A stretch of 64,000 nt of DNA from Holophagales bacterium (GTDB lineage Bacteria; Acidobacteriota; Thermoanaerobaculia; Multivoradales; Multivoraceae): the NCBI GenBank assembly GCA_009843505.1, contig VYDI01000008.1:1-64000 (forward strand). The letters run 5' to 3'. Both the position numbers and the translations under genes were made by a program. The notes below the pieces were generated by a model that was given only the letters and a program-made list of their open reading frames with translations, ran no database searches and was not told the DNA's origin. Numbering within the stretch: the stretch's first letter is position 1; the number at the start of each line of letters is the position of its first letter. Positions 1-11,617 of this stretch are shown in pieces.

Positions 1-1195
<1,195 letters not shown>

Positions 1196-1197
1196 CG

Positions 1198-2199
1198 CTA
1201 CACCTCCTTGGCGTCGAGGAACGGCATCATCCGACGCAGTTCCCGGCCGACCTCCTCGATCGGGTGGCTTCGCTCCCGCTGCCTTCGGGGATCGAAGCGC
1301 GGGCGGCCGTTCCGGTTCTCGGCGATCCAGTCGCGGGCGTACGTCCCGTCCTGGATGTCGCGGAGCACCTTGTCCATCACGGCCCGCACGTCCTCCGTGA
1401 TCATCTGATCGCCGGCGTGGTAGCCGCCGTGTTCGGCGGTGTCGGAGACGCTGTACCACATGTAGCCGAGCCCGCCTTCGTACATCAGGTCGACGATCAG
1501 CTTCAGCTCGTGCAGGCACTCGAAGTAGGCGACCTCGGGCTGGTAGCCGGCCGCGACCAGCTTCTCGAAGCCGGCGCGGACCAGGGCGGACGCGCCACCG
1601 CAGAGGACGATCTGCTCACCGAACAGGTCGGTCTCCGTCTCCTCGGCGAAGGTGGTCTCGATCACACCTGCGCGGGTGCAGCCGATCCCCTTCGCGTAGG
1701 CAAGGGCATCGGCCAGGGCGCCGCCGGTGGCGTCGTTCTCGACCGCGACCAGGCCCGGCGTGCCGGCGCCTTCGGTGAACACCTCCCGCACTCTGTGTCC
1801 CGGCGCTTTCGGAGCGACCAGGGACACGTCGACTTCCTGCGGCGCGTCGATTTCGCCGTAGCGGACGTTGAACCCGTGCGCGAACATCAGGGTGTTCCCC
1901 GGTTCGAGGTTCGGGGCGATGTCCTGCTCGTAGAGTTCGGCCTGTACGGTGTCGGGCGCCAGGATCATGATCATCTGCGCCCGCGCCGCCGCGGCCGCGT
2001 TGCCGAGCACCTCGAGCCCGTCGGTCTCCGCCTTGGCCGCGCTGCCGCTGCCTTCACGCAGACCGACGACGACGTCGATCCCGCTGTCGCGCAGGTTCAG
2101 GGCGTGGGCGTGCCCCTGGCTGCCGTAACCGATGACGGCGACGGTGCGGCCGTCGAGCCTCGAAAGGTCCGCGTCGTCGTCGTAGTAGAGCTTGGCCAT
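1198..2199 (-). CDS. ilvC: ketol-acid reductoisomerase (class I)
   Basis: Isomerises and reduces acetolactate or acetohydroxybutyrate to the dihydroxy acids, the second shared step of valine and isoleucine synthesis. It is 333 residues, the normal length of the short class I enzyme. The Rossmann motif [17 protein letters not shown] lies near residues 24-40, and the nearby GLREGS loop is the cofactor-specificity region. The metal ligands are visible in [12 protein letters not shown] and in [17 protein letters not shown]. It starts 38 bp after ilvN, with GAGGAAA as ribosome binding site. Its last codons (K-E-V-stop) double as the leuA Shine-Dalgarno. Confidence 0.97.
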   Translation of the reverse strand: MAKLYYDDDADLSRLDGRTVAVIGYGSQGHAHALNLRDSGIDVVVGLREGSGSAAKAETDGLEVLGNAAAAARAQMIMILAPDTVQAELYEQDIAPNLEPGNTLMFAHGFNVRYGEIDAPQEVDVSLVAPKAPGHRVREVFTEGAGTPGLVAVENDATGGALADALAYAKGIGCTRAGVIETTFAEETETDLFGEQIVLCGGASALVRAGFEKLVAAGYQPEVAYFECLHELKLIVDLMYEGGLGYMWYSVSDTAEHGGYHAGDQMITEDVRAVMDKVLRDIQDGTYARDWIAENRNGRPRFDPRRQRERSHPIEEVGRELRRMMPFLDAKEV

Positions 2200-2237
2200 C
2201 TGGTTCGTTTCCTCGTCTGGTGGTTCGGTCGGTGTGT

Positions 2238-2783
2238 TCAGAGCACGTTGCGGCGCGCTGCCGCGCGGCTGCGGTTGGGCTTGAAGCCCTCGTCCTTCAG
2301 CGTGTGGCCGCCGCGGCCCAGGGCGATCATGCCGGTGCGCACCATCTCGACGATGCCGAACGGACGCACGAGTTCGGTGAAGTTCTCGAGTTTCTCTTCC
2401 TCGCCGGTGATCTCGACCACCAGGCTTTCGGCGGAGACGTCGATGATCCGGGCCCGGAAGATGTCGCAGAGCTGGATCACCTCCCGCCGGTTGTCCGAGC
2501 TGGCCTTGACCTTGACCAGGGCCATTTCCCTCACCACGGAGGGCTGGCTGTGGAGGTGGTCGACGTGGACGACGTCAACCAGCTTGTACAGGTTCTTGAC
2601 CAGGCGATCCGCTTCCGCGCTGTCCGACTCCATGACGATCGTCATCCGGGACATCTCGTCTCGCTGGGTGCGGCCGACGGACAGGCTGTCGATGTTGAAG
2701 CTGCGCCGCCGGAACAGGTTCGCCACGCGGGCAAGGACCCCGGGGCGGTTCTCGACCAGCGCGGCCAGGATGTGCTTCGCCAT
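2238..2783 (-). CDS. ilvN: acetolactate synthase small (regulatory) subunit
   Basis: Regulatory partner of the acetolactate synthase catalytic subunit; in this family it binds valine and raises catalytic activity. It is 181 residues, longer than the E. coli IlvN type and matching the two-domain IlvH-like form. The ACT domain is at the N-terminus ([19 protein letters not shown], then FNIDSLSVG), followed by the typical C-terminal domain ([21 protein letters not shown]). The gene lies 30 bp downstream of ilvB in the same operon, with GAGGA upstream of the ATG. Confidence 0.95.
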   Translation of the reverse strand: MAKHILAALVENRPGVLARVANLFRRRSFNIDSLSVGRTQRDEMSRMTIVMESDSAEADRLVKNLYKLVDVVHVDHLHSQPSVVREMALVKVKASSDNRREVIQLCDIFRARIIDVSAESLVVEITGEEEKLENFTELVRPFGIVEMVRTGMIALGRGGHTLKDEGFKPNRSRAAARRNVL

Positions 2784-2813
2784 CGCGGGAGTTCCTCGAG
2801 AAACCGGTCGACC

Positions 2814-4724
2814 TCAGACGCCGAACCGGGAACCCAGGGCGGCCGGCGCCGCGGGCGCCTCGGTTTCCGGCGGCGTGGACTCTGGAGTTTGGGGCTCCGG
2901 GGCTTTCGCGGCTACTGCCCGCTCCCGGCGCTGTTGTTCGAACTCTTCGGGGGTCGGCCGGCGGATCATGTCGTCGAGGTCGGCGCCCGCCGGCACCATG
3001 GGAAAGACGATCTCCTCCTTCTCGACGACGAAGTCGATCAGGGTCGGTCCGCCTGTCTGCGCGCGCGAGGCGTTGACCGCCTCCTCGATCTGGCCGCGCT
3101 CGGTCACGCGGACGGTCGGGATGCCGTAGGCCTCCGCGAGCTTGCAGAAGTCCGGGTTGACCATGGGCGTCTGGTTGTAGCGCTCCTCGTAGAAGAACTC
3201 CTGCCACTGGCGGACCATGCCGAGGAAGCCGTTGTTGATGATCGCGATGTGGACGTTGACCTGCTCCTGAACCGCGGTGGCGAGCTCCATCATGGTCATC
3301 TGGAATCCGCCATCGCCGACGATGGCCCACACTTCCTGGTCGGGGCGGGACATCTTGGCGCCGATCGCCGCCGGCAGTCCGAAGCCCATCGTGCCGAGAC
3401 CGCCGCTGGTGATCAGGCTGTGCGGCCGTTCGTGGTGGTAGTACTGGGCCTCCCACATCTGGTGCTGGCCGACGTCGGTCACCGTGATGGCCTCGCCGTC
3501 CGTGAACTCGAACAGGTCGCGGATGACCTGGGCGCCGAGCAGCTTGCCTTCGGGTACCGCCGGGTGCTGGGGCGCGTCGGCCGGCCGGACGATCTCCCGC
3601 AGCTCCGAGTCGGCTCGCCACTCGGCGATTCGGTCGAACCAGGCCTCGTTCGGTCGTCGTTCGACCCGCTTGAGCAGTTGGCGCAGAACCTCGCCGAGGT
3701 CGCCGACGATGCCCACGTCGACGTTCACGTTCTTGTTGATCTCTGAGGGGTCGATGTCGACGTGGATCTTGCGCGAATCCCGAGCGTAGGTCGCCAGGTT
3801 GCCGGTCACCCGGTCGTCGAAGCGCATGCCCAGCGCGATCAGCAGGTCGGCCTGCTGGATCGCGTGGTTCACCTCGGCGCCGCCGTGCATTCCCATCATC
3901 CCGAGGCAGAGAGGGTGGTGTTCGGAGATAGCGCCCTTGCCGAGCAGGGTCAGGGCGATCGGAATCTGCGCCTTCTCCGCCAACTGCGCGAGTTCACGGT
4001 TGGCGCCGGCCATGGAGATGCCGTGACCGGCGAGGATGATCGGCCGCTTCGACGTCCGGATCAGTTCCAGGGCCGCGTCGACCTGGCGCGCCCGGGCCGC
4101 CCGCGGCGGGCTGTAGCCGGCGAGTTCGATGGGTTCCGTCGGGTAGACGAACTCGGCCTCCTGGATCTGGACGTCCTTCGGGATGTCCACCAGCACAGGC
4201 CCGGGTCGTCCGGTGCGGGCGATGTGGAACGCCTCCCGCATCACCTCAGGCAATTCCTCGATGCTCGTCACGAGGTAGTTGTGCTTGGTGATCGGGAGGG
4301 TGATCCCGGTGACGTCCGTTTCCTGGAAGGCGTCGCTGCCGATCGCGCCGGTCGGCACCTGTCCCGTGATGCAGACGATCGGCGACGAGTCCATCATCGC
4401 GGTGGCGATACCAGTGACGAGGTTCGTTGCGCCGGGGCCGCTGGTCGCCATCGCCACGCCGACCTTGCCGGTGGCGCGGGCGTAGCCGTCGGCCATGTGC
4501 GACGCGCCCTGCTCGTGGCGCGTCAGCACATGGTGGAGCTGGGGGTACTTCGTCAGTGCGTCGTAGGTGGGCAGGATGGCTCCGCCCGGATAGCCGAAGA
4601 CGATGTCGACCCCCTCGCGCAGCAGGCACTCGCACACGATCTCGGCGCCGGTCAGCACGACGGCGTCCGTGCTCGTGCCCGCTTCCTCGTTCGCTCGGTC
4701 CGTCGCGGTCGTTTCGTCACTCAT
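2814..4724 (-). CDS. ilvB: acetolactate synthase large (catalytic) subunit
   Basis: Thiamine-diphosphate enzyme that joins two pyruvates, or pyruvate and 2-oxobutyrate, in the first shared step of valine/leucine/isoleucine synthesis. It is 636 residues. The catalytic glutamate lies in RHEQGASHMADGYARATG, and the ThDP/Mg motif runs GDGGFQMTMMELATA to INNGF. About 20 N-terminal residues and a Pro/Ala/Glu-rich C-terminal tail extend beyond the core, as is common in some phyla. It starts 15 bp after ilvE with a strong GAGGAGG ribosome binding site, so the two are surely co-transcribed. Confidence 0.97.
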   Translation of the reverse strand: MSDETTATDRANEEAGTSTDAVVLTGAEIVCECLLREGVDIVFGYPGGAILPTYDALTKYPQLHHVLTRHEQGASHMADGYARATGKVGVAMATSGPGATNLVTGIATAMMDSSPIVCITGQVPTGAIGSDAFQETDVTGITLPITKHNYLVTSIEELPEVMREAFHIARTGRPGPVLVDIPKDVQIQEAEFVYPTEPIELAGYSPPRAARARQVDAALELIRTSKRPIILAGHGISMAGANRELAQLAEKAQIPIALTLLGKGAISEHHPLCLGMMGMHGGAEVNHAIQQADLLIALGMRFDDRVTGNLATYARDSRKIHVDIDPSEINKNVNVDVGIVGDLGEVLRQLLKRVERRPNEAWFDRIAEWRADSELREIVRPADAPQHPAVPEGKLLGAQVIRDLFEFTDGEAITVTDVGQHQMWEAQYYHHERPHSLITSGGLGTMGFGLPAAIGAKMSRPDQEVWAIVGDGGFQMTMMELATAVQEQVNVHIAIINNGFLGMVRQWQEFFYEERYNQTPMVNPDFCKLAEAYGIPTVRVTERGQIEEAVNASRAQTGGPTLIDFVVEKEEIVFPMVPAGADLDDMIRRPTPEEFEQQRRERAVAAKAPEPQTPESTPPETEAPAAPAALGSRFGV

Positions 4725-4739
4725 CTCGGCCTCCTCACA

Positions 4740-5696
4740 TCACCCGGCCAGAGGCGGTGCGGCCTCTTGCAGCCGGGGTACCTGGGTGAGCCACTTGTGG
4801 CGGTCGGGGAGCCGGCCCTCGACCAGCCCGAAGAACTCTTCCTGGAGGTGGTGCGTGATCTCGCCGCGCGTGCCGCTGCCGATCGGAATCCGGTCCACGG
4901 AGCGCACCGGACTCACCTCGGCCGCGGTGCCGGTCATGAACAGCTCGTCGGCGAGGTAGAGTTCTTCCCTGGCGATCGGCTGGAAGCGGACGTCGTACTT
5001 CAGGTCGCGGGCGATCGTGATGACCGAATCCCTGGTGATGCCGCCCAGGATCGAGTTGTAGAGCGGCGGCGTGTGGATCACGCCGTCCTTGATCAGGAAG
5101 AGGTTCTCGCCGGCGCCCTCGCAGACCAGCCCGCGGTCGTCGAGCATGATGCCTTCCGCGTAGCCGTGCTCGCGTGCCTCAATGGACACGAACTGGTTCG
5201 TTACGTACTGCCCGCTGATCTTGCCCAGCGGCACGGCCGTGTTCGAGTTGAAGCGCCGCCAGGAACTGATCGCGGCGTCGACGCCCTGTTCGATCGCCTC
5301 CTCGCCGAGGTAGCGCCCCCAGCGCACGGCGTAGATCGCCAGCCTGGAACTGCAGGAGGTCGGGTTGAGGCCCATCTCCTCGTTGCCCCGGTAGATCAGC
5401 GGCCGGATGTAGCACGACTCCAGGCGGTTGCGAGCCACCGATTCAATGCACAGTTCCTCGACCTGGTCCTCGGTGTAGCCGGGGTCCATGCGCATGATCC
5501 GGCAACTGTCGAACAGGCGCCGGACGTGGGGACCGAGGCGGAAGATCGCCGTCGTCTCGCCCGTGTCGTAGGCGCGGATGCCCTCGAACACCGACGAACC
5601 GTAGTGCAGGCCGTGGGTGGTGAGGTGGACGGTCGCCTCGTCCCAGGGCTTCCACTGGTCGTCGATCCAGATCCACTCCGATCGTTCTATGGGCAT
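4740..5696 (-). CDS. ilvE: branched-chain amino-acid aminotransferase
   Basis: PLP enzyme that makes the final transamination to leucine, isoleucine and valine. The start is taken as the ATG at 5696 (protein begins MPIERSEWIW), because GGAG sits 7 nt upstream. The other in-frame start, at 5723, falls inside the attenuator hairpin. Family features include GLHYGSSVFEGIRAY, the likely PLP lysine in PLGKISGQYVTN, and EGAGENLFLIKDG. At 318 residues the length is normal for class IV aminotransferases. It is the first structural gene after the attenuator, so all the operon genes depend on readthrough of that terminator. Confidence 0.96.
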   Translation of the reverse strand: MPIERSEWIWIDDQWKPWDEATVHLTTHGLHYGSSVFEGIRAYDTGETTAIFRLGPHVRRLFDSCRIMRMDPGYTEDQVEELCIESVARNRLESCYIRPLIYRGNEEMGLNPTSCSSRLAIYAVRWGRYLGEEAIEQGVDAAISSWRRFNSNTAVPLGKISGQYVTNQFVSIEAREHGYAEGIMLDDRGLVCEGAGENLFLIKDGVIHTPPLYNSILGGITRDSVITIARDLKYDVRFQPIAREELYLADELFMTGTAAEVSPVRSVDRIPIGSGTRGEITHHLQEEFFGLVEGRLPDRHKWLTQVPRLQEAAPPLAG

Positions 5697-5721
5697 GCAG
5701 TTACTCCACTGGCGCTGAACC

Positions 5722-5750
5722 AAAAAAGCCCCCAGGCGGTGCTGGGGGCT
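5722..5750 (-). terminator. ilv operon attenuator (rho-independent terminator)
   Basis: On the minus strand the arms AGCCCCCAG (5750-5742) and CTGGGGGCT (5735-5727) form a perfect 9-bp stem with a 6-nt loop, followed directly by a run of Ts (complement of 5722-5727). It lies between the Leu/Val-rich leader peptide and the ilvE start, exactly where an attenuator is expected. Its 5' arm can instead pair with GGGGGCT at 5792-5786. No folding energy was computed. Confidence 0.9.
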
Positions 5751-5779
5751 TGAAGTCGCTCAGTTTCCTGTTGGTGCGC

Positions 5780-5848
5780 CTAGTTAGCCCCCTGGGTCAC
5801 AAGGACCAGAACCAGAACCAGCAACAGGAGAATGGTTGTGCGAGTCAT
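5780..5848 (-). CDS. ilvL: ilv operon leader peptide (22 aa)
   Basis: A 22-codon open frame starting with ATG at 5848 and ending with TAG at 5780-5782. Codons 6-17 read ILLLLVLVLVLV: 12 consecutive branched-chain codons (1 Ile, 7 Leu, 4 Val). This is the hallmark of leader peptides that sense charged Ile/Leu/Val tRNAs. A ribosome stalled in the first two thirds of the run would leave the downstream GGGGGCT segment free to form an antiterminator. A ribosome that reaches the stop codon would cover it and let the terminator form. The ribosome binding site is weak by eye. The peptide itself probably has no function. Confidence 0.9.
   Translation of the reverse strand: MTRTTILLLLVLVLVLVTQGAN
5786..5792 (-). 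promoter_or_regulatory. antiterminator segment inside leader peptide codons
   Basis: GGGGGCT, part of the Gln-Gly-Ala codons of the leader, is complementary over 7 GC-rich bases to AGCCCCC, the 5' arm of the terminator (5750-5744). The segment ends 4 nt before the leader stop codon, so ribosome position decides whether it is available. Flanking bases mismatch, so the alternative helix is short. Confidence 0.7.
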
Positions 5849-5895
5849 GGGGTAAGGGATTCCGCTGATCTACCGGGCGGTAGGTCGTGCGGGGG

Positions 5896-5925
5896 AGCGT
5901 AGGAGAGGAGAGGAGCGGCTGTCAA
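5896..5925 (-). promoter_or_regulatory. predicted sigma70-type promoter of the ilv-leu operon
   Basis: On the minus strand, TTGACA (5925-5920, a perfect -35) is followed after 18 nt by TACGCT (5901-5896, a plausible -10). Transcription would begin near 5888, about 40 nt before the leader ATG. The -35 overlaps the TGA stop of the upstream serine hydrolase gene. Confidence 0.7.
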
Positions 5926-7019
5926 GGGGCCTGCTCGAGCAGCAGCCGGCGGATCCGGCCGGTGACCTCTTCGGATCGGGCGTCGTTCACGAACAGGCAA
6001 TACAGCAGGTCGTCGTGGTCGGGGAAGAAGTTCAGGTCGGCGAAGAAGAAGCCGTTGCCGCCGTTGTGGCCAACCATCCGCTCGCCGTTCGGGAGGTGGA
6101 AGGTCACCCATCCGTAGCCGTAAAAGGAGTCGCCGTACCCCTCGTCCACGTGTTCGCCGAACAGGGCGTTGAGCGACTCGGCGTCGAGCACCTGGCCGCC
6201 GCGCAGGGCCCGGACCCAGTGGGCCATGTCCTCGACCGTCGAGTGAATGCCACCGTTGCCGACCAGGTGCCACGAGAAGCCGTCTTCGTGGCTCTGCTTG
6301 TCGGTGACCCGGCCGAAGCGGCGACCGTCGCGGTAGCCGGCGGCGACGTGTGTCTCCGACCAGTCGGCCAGGCGATAGCCGGTGTGTTGCATACCCAGTG
6401 GATCGAAGAACTCCCGCCGCAGGAAACCCTCGTAACTCGTGCCGGAGCGGAGTTCGACGATCGCGGCGAGCACGGAGTATCCCGTGTTGGAGTACTCGTG
6501 GCGTTCGCCGGGCGGATCGCGGAGTTCCGTTCGCCACACCGTCTCCAGGTAGCTGTCGCGACCCATGTACTCCTCGTCCGAGCCGAGGGCCGGCGGCAGC
6601 CCCGCGGTATGCGTGAGGAGCTGGTGGATCGTGATCCCGGCCTTGTCGGGTGGCGCGTCGGGGAAGAAACGGCCGATCGGATCGTCGACGCGCAGGCGCC
6701 CCTGCTCCTGGAGCCTGAGGATCGCGGCGCCGGTGAACTGCTTGGTGATCGAGCCGATCGTCGACACGGTTTCGGGCCGGAAGGGCACGCCGGCTTCCCG
6801 GTCCGCCAGGCCGTAACCGGCCAGGTGGAGCACGTCGCCGCCGCGGGACACCAGCACGCTGCCGGCGAAGCCTCCCGCCACTTCTTCCAGCAAGAGGTCG
6901 TCGAGGCCGGTGGTGTCGGCCGTGGGCGGAGCGGCGCAGGCGGCGGCGAACGCGATGGCCGCGAGCGGTGTGAGATTCCTGATCGTCATCGTCAGAAAGG
7001 CTAGCGCCGAAACGAACAC
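5922..7019 (-). CDS. serine hydrolase, beta-lactamase class C / penicillin-binding-protein family
   Basis: Exported serine hydrolase of the class C beta-lactamase/D-aminopeptidase/esterase superfamily; the substrate cannot be read from sequence. The nucleophile motif is SITK (STIGSITKQF), with the second motif YSN (HEYSNTGYS) and a C-terminal HNGG replacing the KTG box. An N-terminal hydrophobic stretch ends in AFAAAC, which could be a signal peptide with a weak lipobox. The start is ambiguous. The GTG at 7019 has GGAG 4 nt upstream, while the ATG at 6989 gives a neater signal peptide. It lies just upstream of the ilv promoter, and its stop codon is part of the -35 element. Confidence 0.85.
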   Translation of the reverse strand: MFVSALAFLTMTIRNLTPLAAIAFAAACAAPPTADTTGLDDLLLEEVAGGFAGSVLVSRGGDVLHLAGYGLADREAGVPFRPETVSTIGSITKQFTGAAILRLQEQGRLRVDDPIGRFFPDAPPDKAGITIHQLLTHTAGLPPALGSDEEYMGRDSYLETVWRTELRDPPGERHEYSNTGYSVLAAIVELRSGTSYEGFLRREFFDPLGMQHTGYRLADWSETHVAAGYRDGRRFGRVTDKQSHEDGFSWHLVGNGGIHSTVEDMAHWVRALRGGQVLDAESLNALFGEHVDEGYGDSFYGYGWVTFHLPNGERMVGHNGGNGFFFADLNFFPDHDDLLYCLFVNDARSEEVTGRIRRLLLEQAP

Positions 7020-7037
7020 AACGCTCCGAAACGGCGC

Positions 7038-7043
7038 TACAAT
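7038..7043 (+). promoter_or_regulatory. possible -10 element for the SNF2 helicase gene
   Basis: TACAAT lies in the 57-bp divergent gap, 34 nt before the GTG start of the SNF2 gene. No good -35 hexamer was seen at the right spacing, so this is tentative. Confidence 0.3.
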
Positions 7044-7076
7044 CGAGCGTTTACGCGCGCGCTGCGTCTACCTTCC

Positions 7077-10016
<2,940 letters not shown>

Positions 10017-10041
10017 GGCCGGTCAATAGGGTATTGGGCCG

Positions 10042-11601
10042 ATGACGACCAGGATCGAGCTGTACGACACGACGCTCCGCGACGGGACCCAGCGCGAGAA
10101 CATCTCCCTGTCGCTGGCGGACAAGCTGGCAATCGCCAGACGGCTGGACGCTTTCGGTATCCCCTACCTCGAGTGCGGCTGGCCCGGTTCCAACCCCAAG
10201 GACGCCGACTTCTTCGCCGCGATCCGCGAGGTCGAACTCGAGCAGGCGAAGATTTGCGCGTTCGGCAGTACCCGCCGCAAGAACGACACCTGCGCCCACG
10301 ACGGCAACATCCAGGCCCTGGTGGCGGCGGGAACGCCGGTGGTGACGATCTTCGGCAAGAGCTGGGATCTCCATATCGAGAAGGTCCTGGAGACCGAGAT
10401 CGCGGAGAACGAAGCGATGGTCCGGGACTCGGTCGGCTACCTCAAGGAGCTCGGACGCGAGGTGATCTACGACGCCGAGCACTTCTTCGACGGTTTCGCC
10501 GCGAATCCCGAGTGCGCTCTCGGTACCCTGCGCGCCGCGGCCTCCGCGGGCGCCGACTACGTCGTGCTCTGCGACACGAACGGCGGTTCCCTGCCGTGGC
10601 AGATCGAGGCCGGCGTCGAGGCGGTGCGAGCCGAACTCGGCGACCAGGCGCGGATCGGCATCCACACCCACGACGACGGCGGCTGCGGCGTGGCCAACTC
10701 GCTCGCCGCCGTGCGCGCCGGTGCCGTCATGGTCCAGGGCACGATCAACGGCTACGGTGAGCGGGTAGCGAACGCCAACCTGGTCACCATCCTGCCCGAC
10801 CTGCAATGCAAGATGGGCTGTTCCTGCGTCCCCGACGAGCGGCTCCGGGACTTGACGGCGCTGTCGCGCTATATCGCCGAGGTGGCGAACATCGCGCACG
10901 ACGACCATCTGCCCTATGTCGGCCGGAGCGCCTTCGCGCACAAGGGCGGCGTTCACGTCGCGGCCATGCTGAAGGAGCCGGCTAGCTATCAGCACCTGGA
11001 ACCTGAACGCGTGGGCAACGAAATGCGCGCCGTGGTCTCCGAGCTCTCGGGCCGCGGCAACATCGCTCATCTCGCGGCGGGCGCCGGGATCACGAAGACC
11101 CCCCACGCGCGTGAGGTGCTGTACAAGGTCAAGGAGCTGGAGAACCGCGGCTACAGCTTCGAGGCCGCCGAGGCGTCCGTCGAGCTCATGCTGCGACGGG
11201 CGGAACCGGGCTACGAGGCGCCGTTCCGCCTGATCGACTTCCTCACCGTGGTCGAGCACCGCGATGGTAGGGGTCTCGTCGCCGAGGCGACGGTCAAGGT
11301 CGAGGTGCCGGACGGCACGATCGCCCATACGGCCTCAGAGGGCAACGGCCCGGTCAACGCGCTGGCGCATGCGCTGCGCAAGGCCCTGGAGCCCCACTAT
11401 CCGGCCCTGGGCGACATGCGACTCGCCGACTACAAGGTCCGCATTCTGGACAGTGCCCAGGGCACGGCCGCGACGACCCGGGTGCTCGTGGACTTCGTCG
11501 CCGGCGGCGAGCGCTGGACCACGGTCGGCGCGGGCACGAACATCATCGAGGCGAGCTGGGAGGCCCTCTCCGACGCGATCGAGTTCGGCTTGACGTCCTG
11601 A
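10042..11601 (+). CDS. cimA: (R)-citramalate synthase
   Basis: LeuA-superfamily enzyme of 519 residues that condenses pyruvate with acetyl-CoA. It opens with LYDTTLRDGTQ and contains the metal-binding IGIHTHDDGGCGVANS and NGYGERVANANL. The segments RENISLSLADKLAIARRLD and ECGWPGSNPKD resemble citramalate synthases of the Geobacter/cyanobacterial type more than leucine-pathway LeuA. A C-terminal allosteric domain is present (ATVKVEVPDGTIAHTASEGNGPVNALAHALR spans it in part). Having both this and leuA about 9 kb apart implies isoleucine is made from pyruvate and acetyl-CoA rather than from threonine. Specificity was judged by motif memory, not by alignment. Confidence 0.88.
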   Translation: MTTRIELYDTTLRDGTQRENISLSLADKLAIARRLDAFGIPYLECGWPGSNPKDADFFAAIREVELEQAKICAFGSTRRKNDTCAHDGNIQALVAAGTPVVTIFGKSWDLHIEKVLETEIAENEAMVRDSVGYLKELGREVIYDAEHFFDGFAANPECALGTLRAAASAGADYVVLCDTNGGSLPWQIEAGVEAVRAELGDQARIGIHTHDDGGCGVANSLAAVRAGAVMVQGTINGYGERVANANLVTILPDLQCKMGCSCVPDERLRDLTALSRYIAEVANIAHDDHLPYVGRSAFAHKGGVHVAAMLKEPASYQHLEPERVGNEMRAVVSELSGRGNIAHLAAGAGITKTPHAREVLYKVKELENRGYSFEAAEASVELMLRRAEPGYEAPFRLIDFLTVVEHRDGRGLVAEATVKVEVPDGTIAHTASEGNGPVNALAHALRKALEPHYPALGDMRLADYKVRILDSAQGTAATTRVLVDFVAGGERWTTVGAGTNIIEASWEALSDAIEFGLTS

Positions 11602-11617
11602 TTCCCGGCCAGACCGG

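Noticed and set aside
1264..3129. Long open frame on the plus strand opposite ilvC and ilvN
   Set aside because: Antisense to well-identified genes; low-complexity Arg/Val/Gly-rich translation typical of GC-rich shadow frames.
5696..5925. T-box riboswitch as controller of the ilv operon
   Set aside because: No T-box consensus or specifier loop is seen, and the Leu/Val-rich leader peptide explains the terminator.
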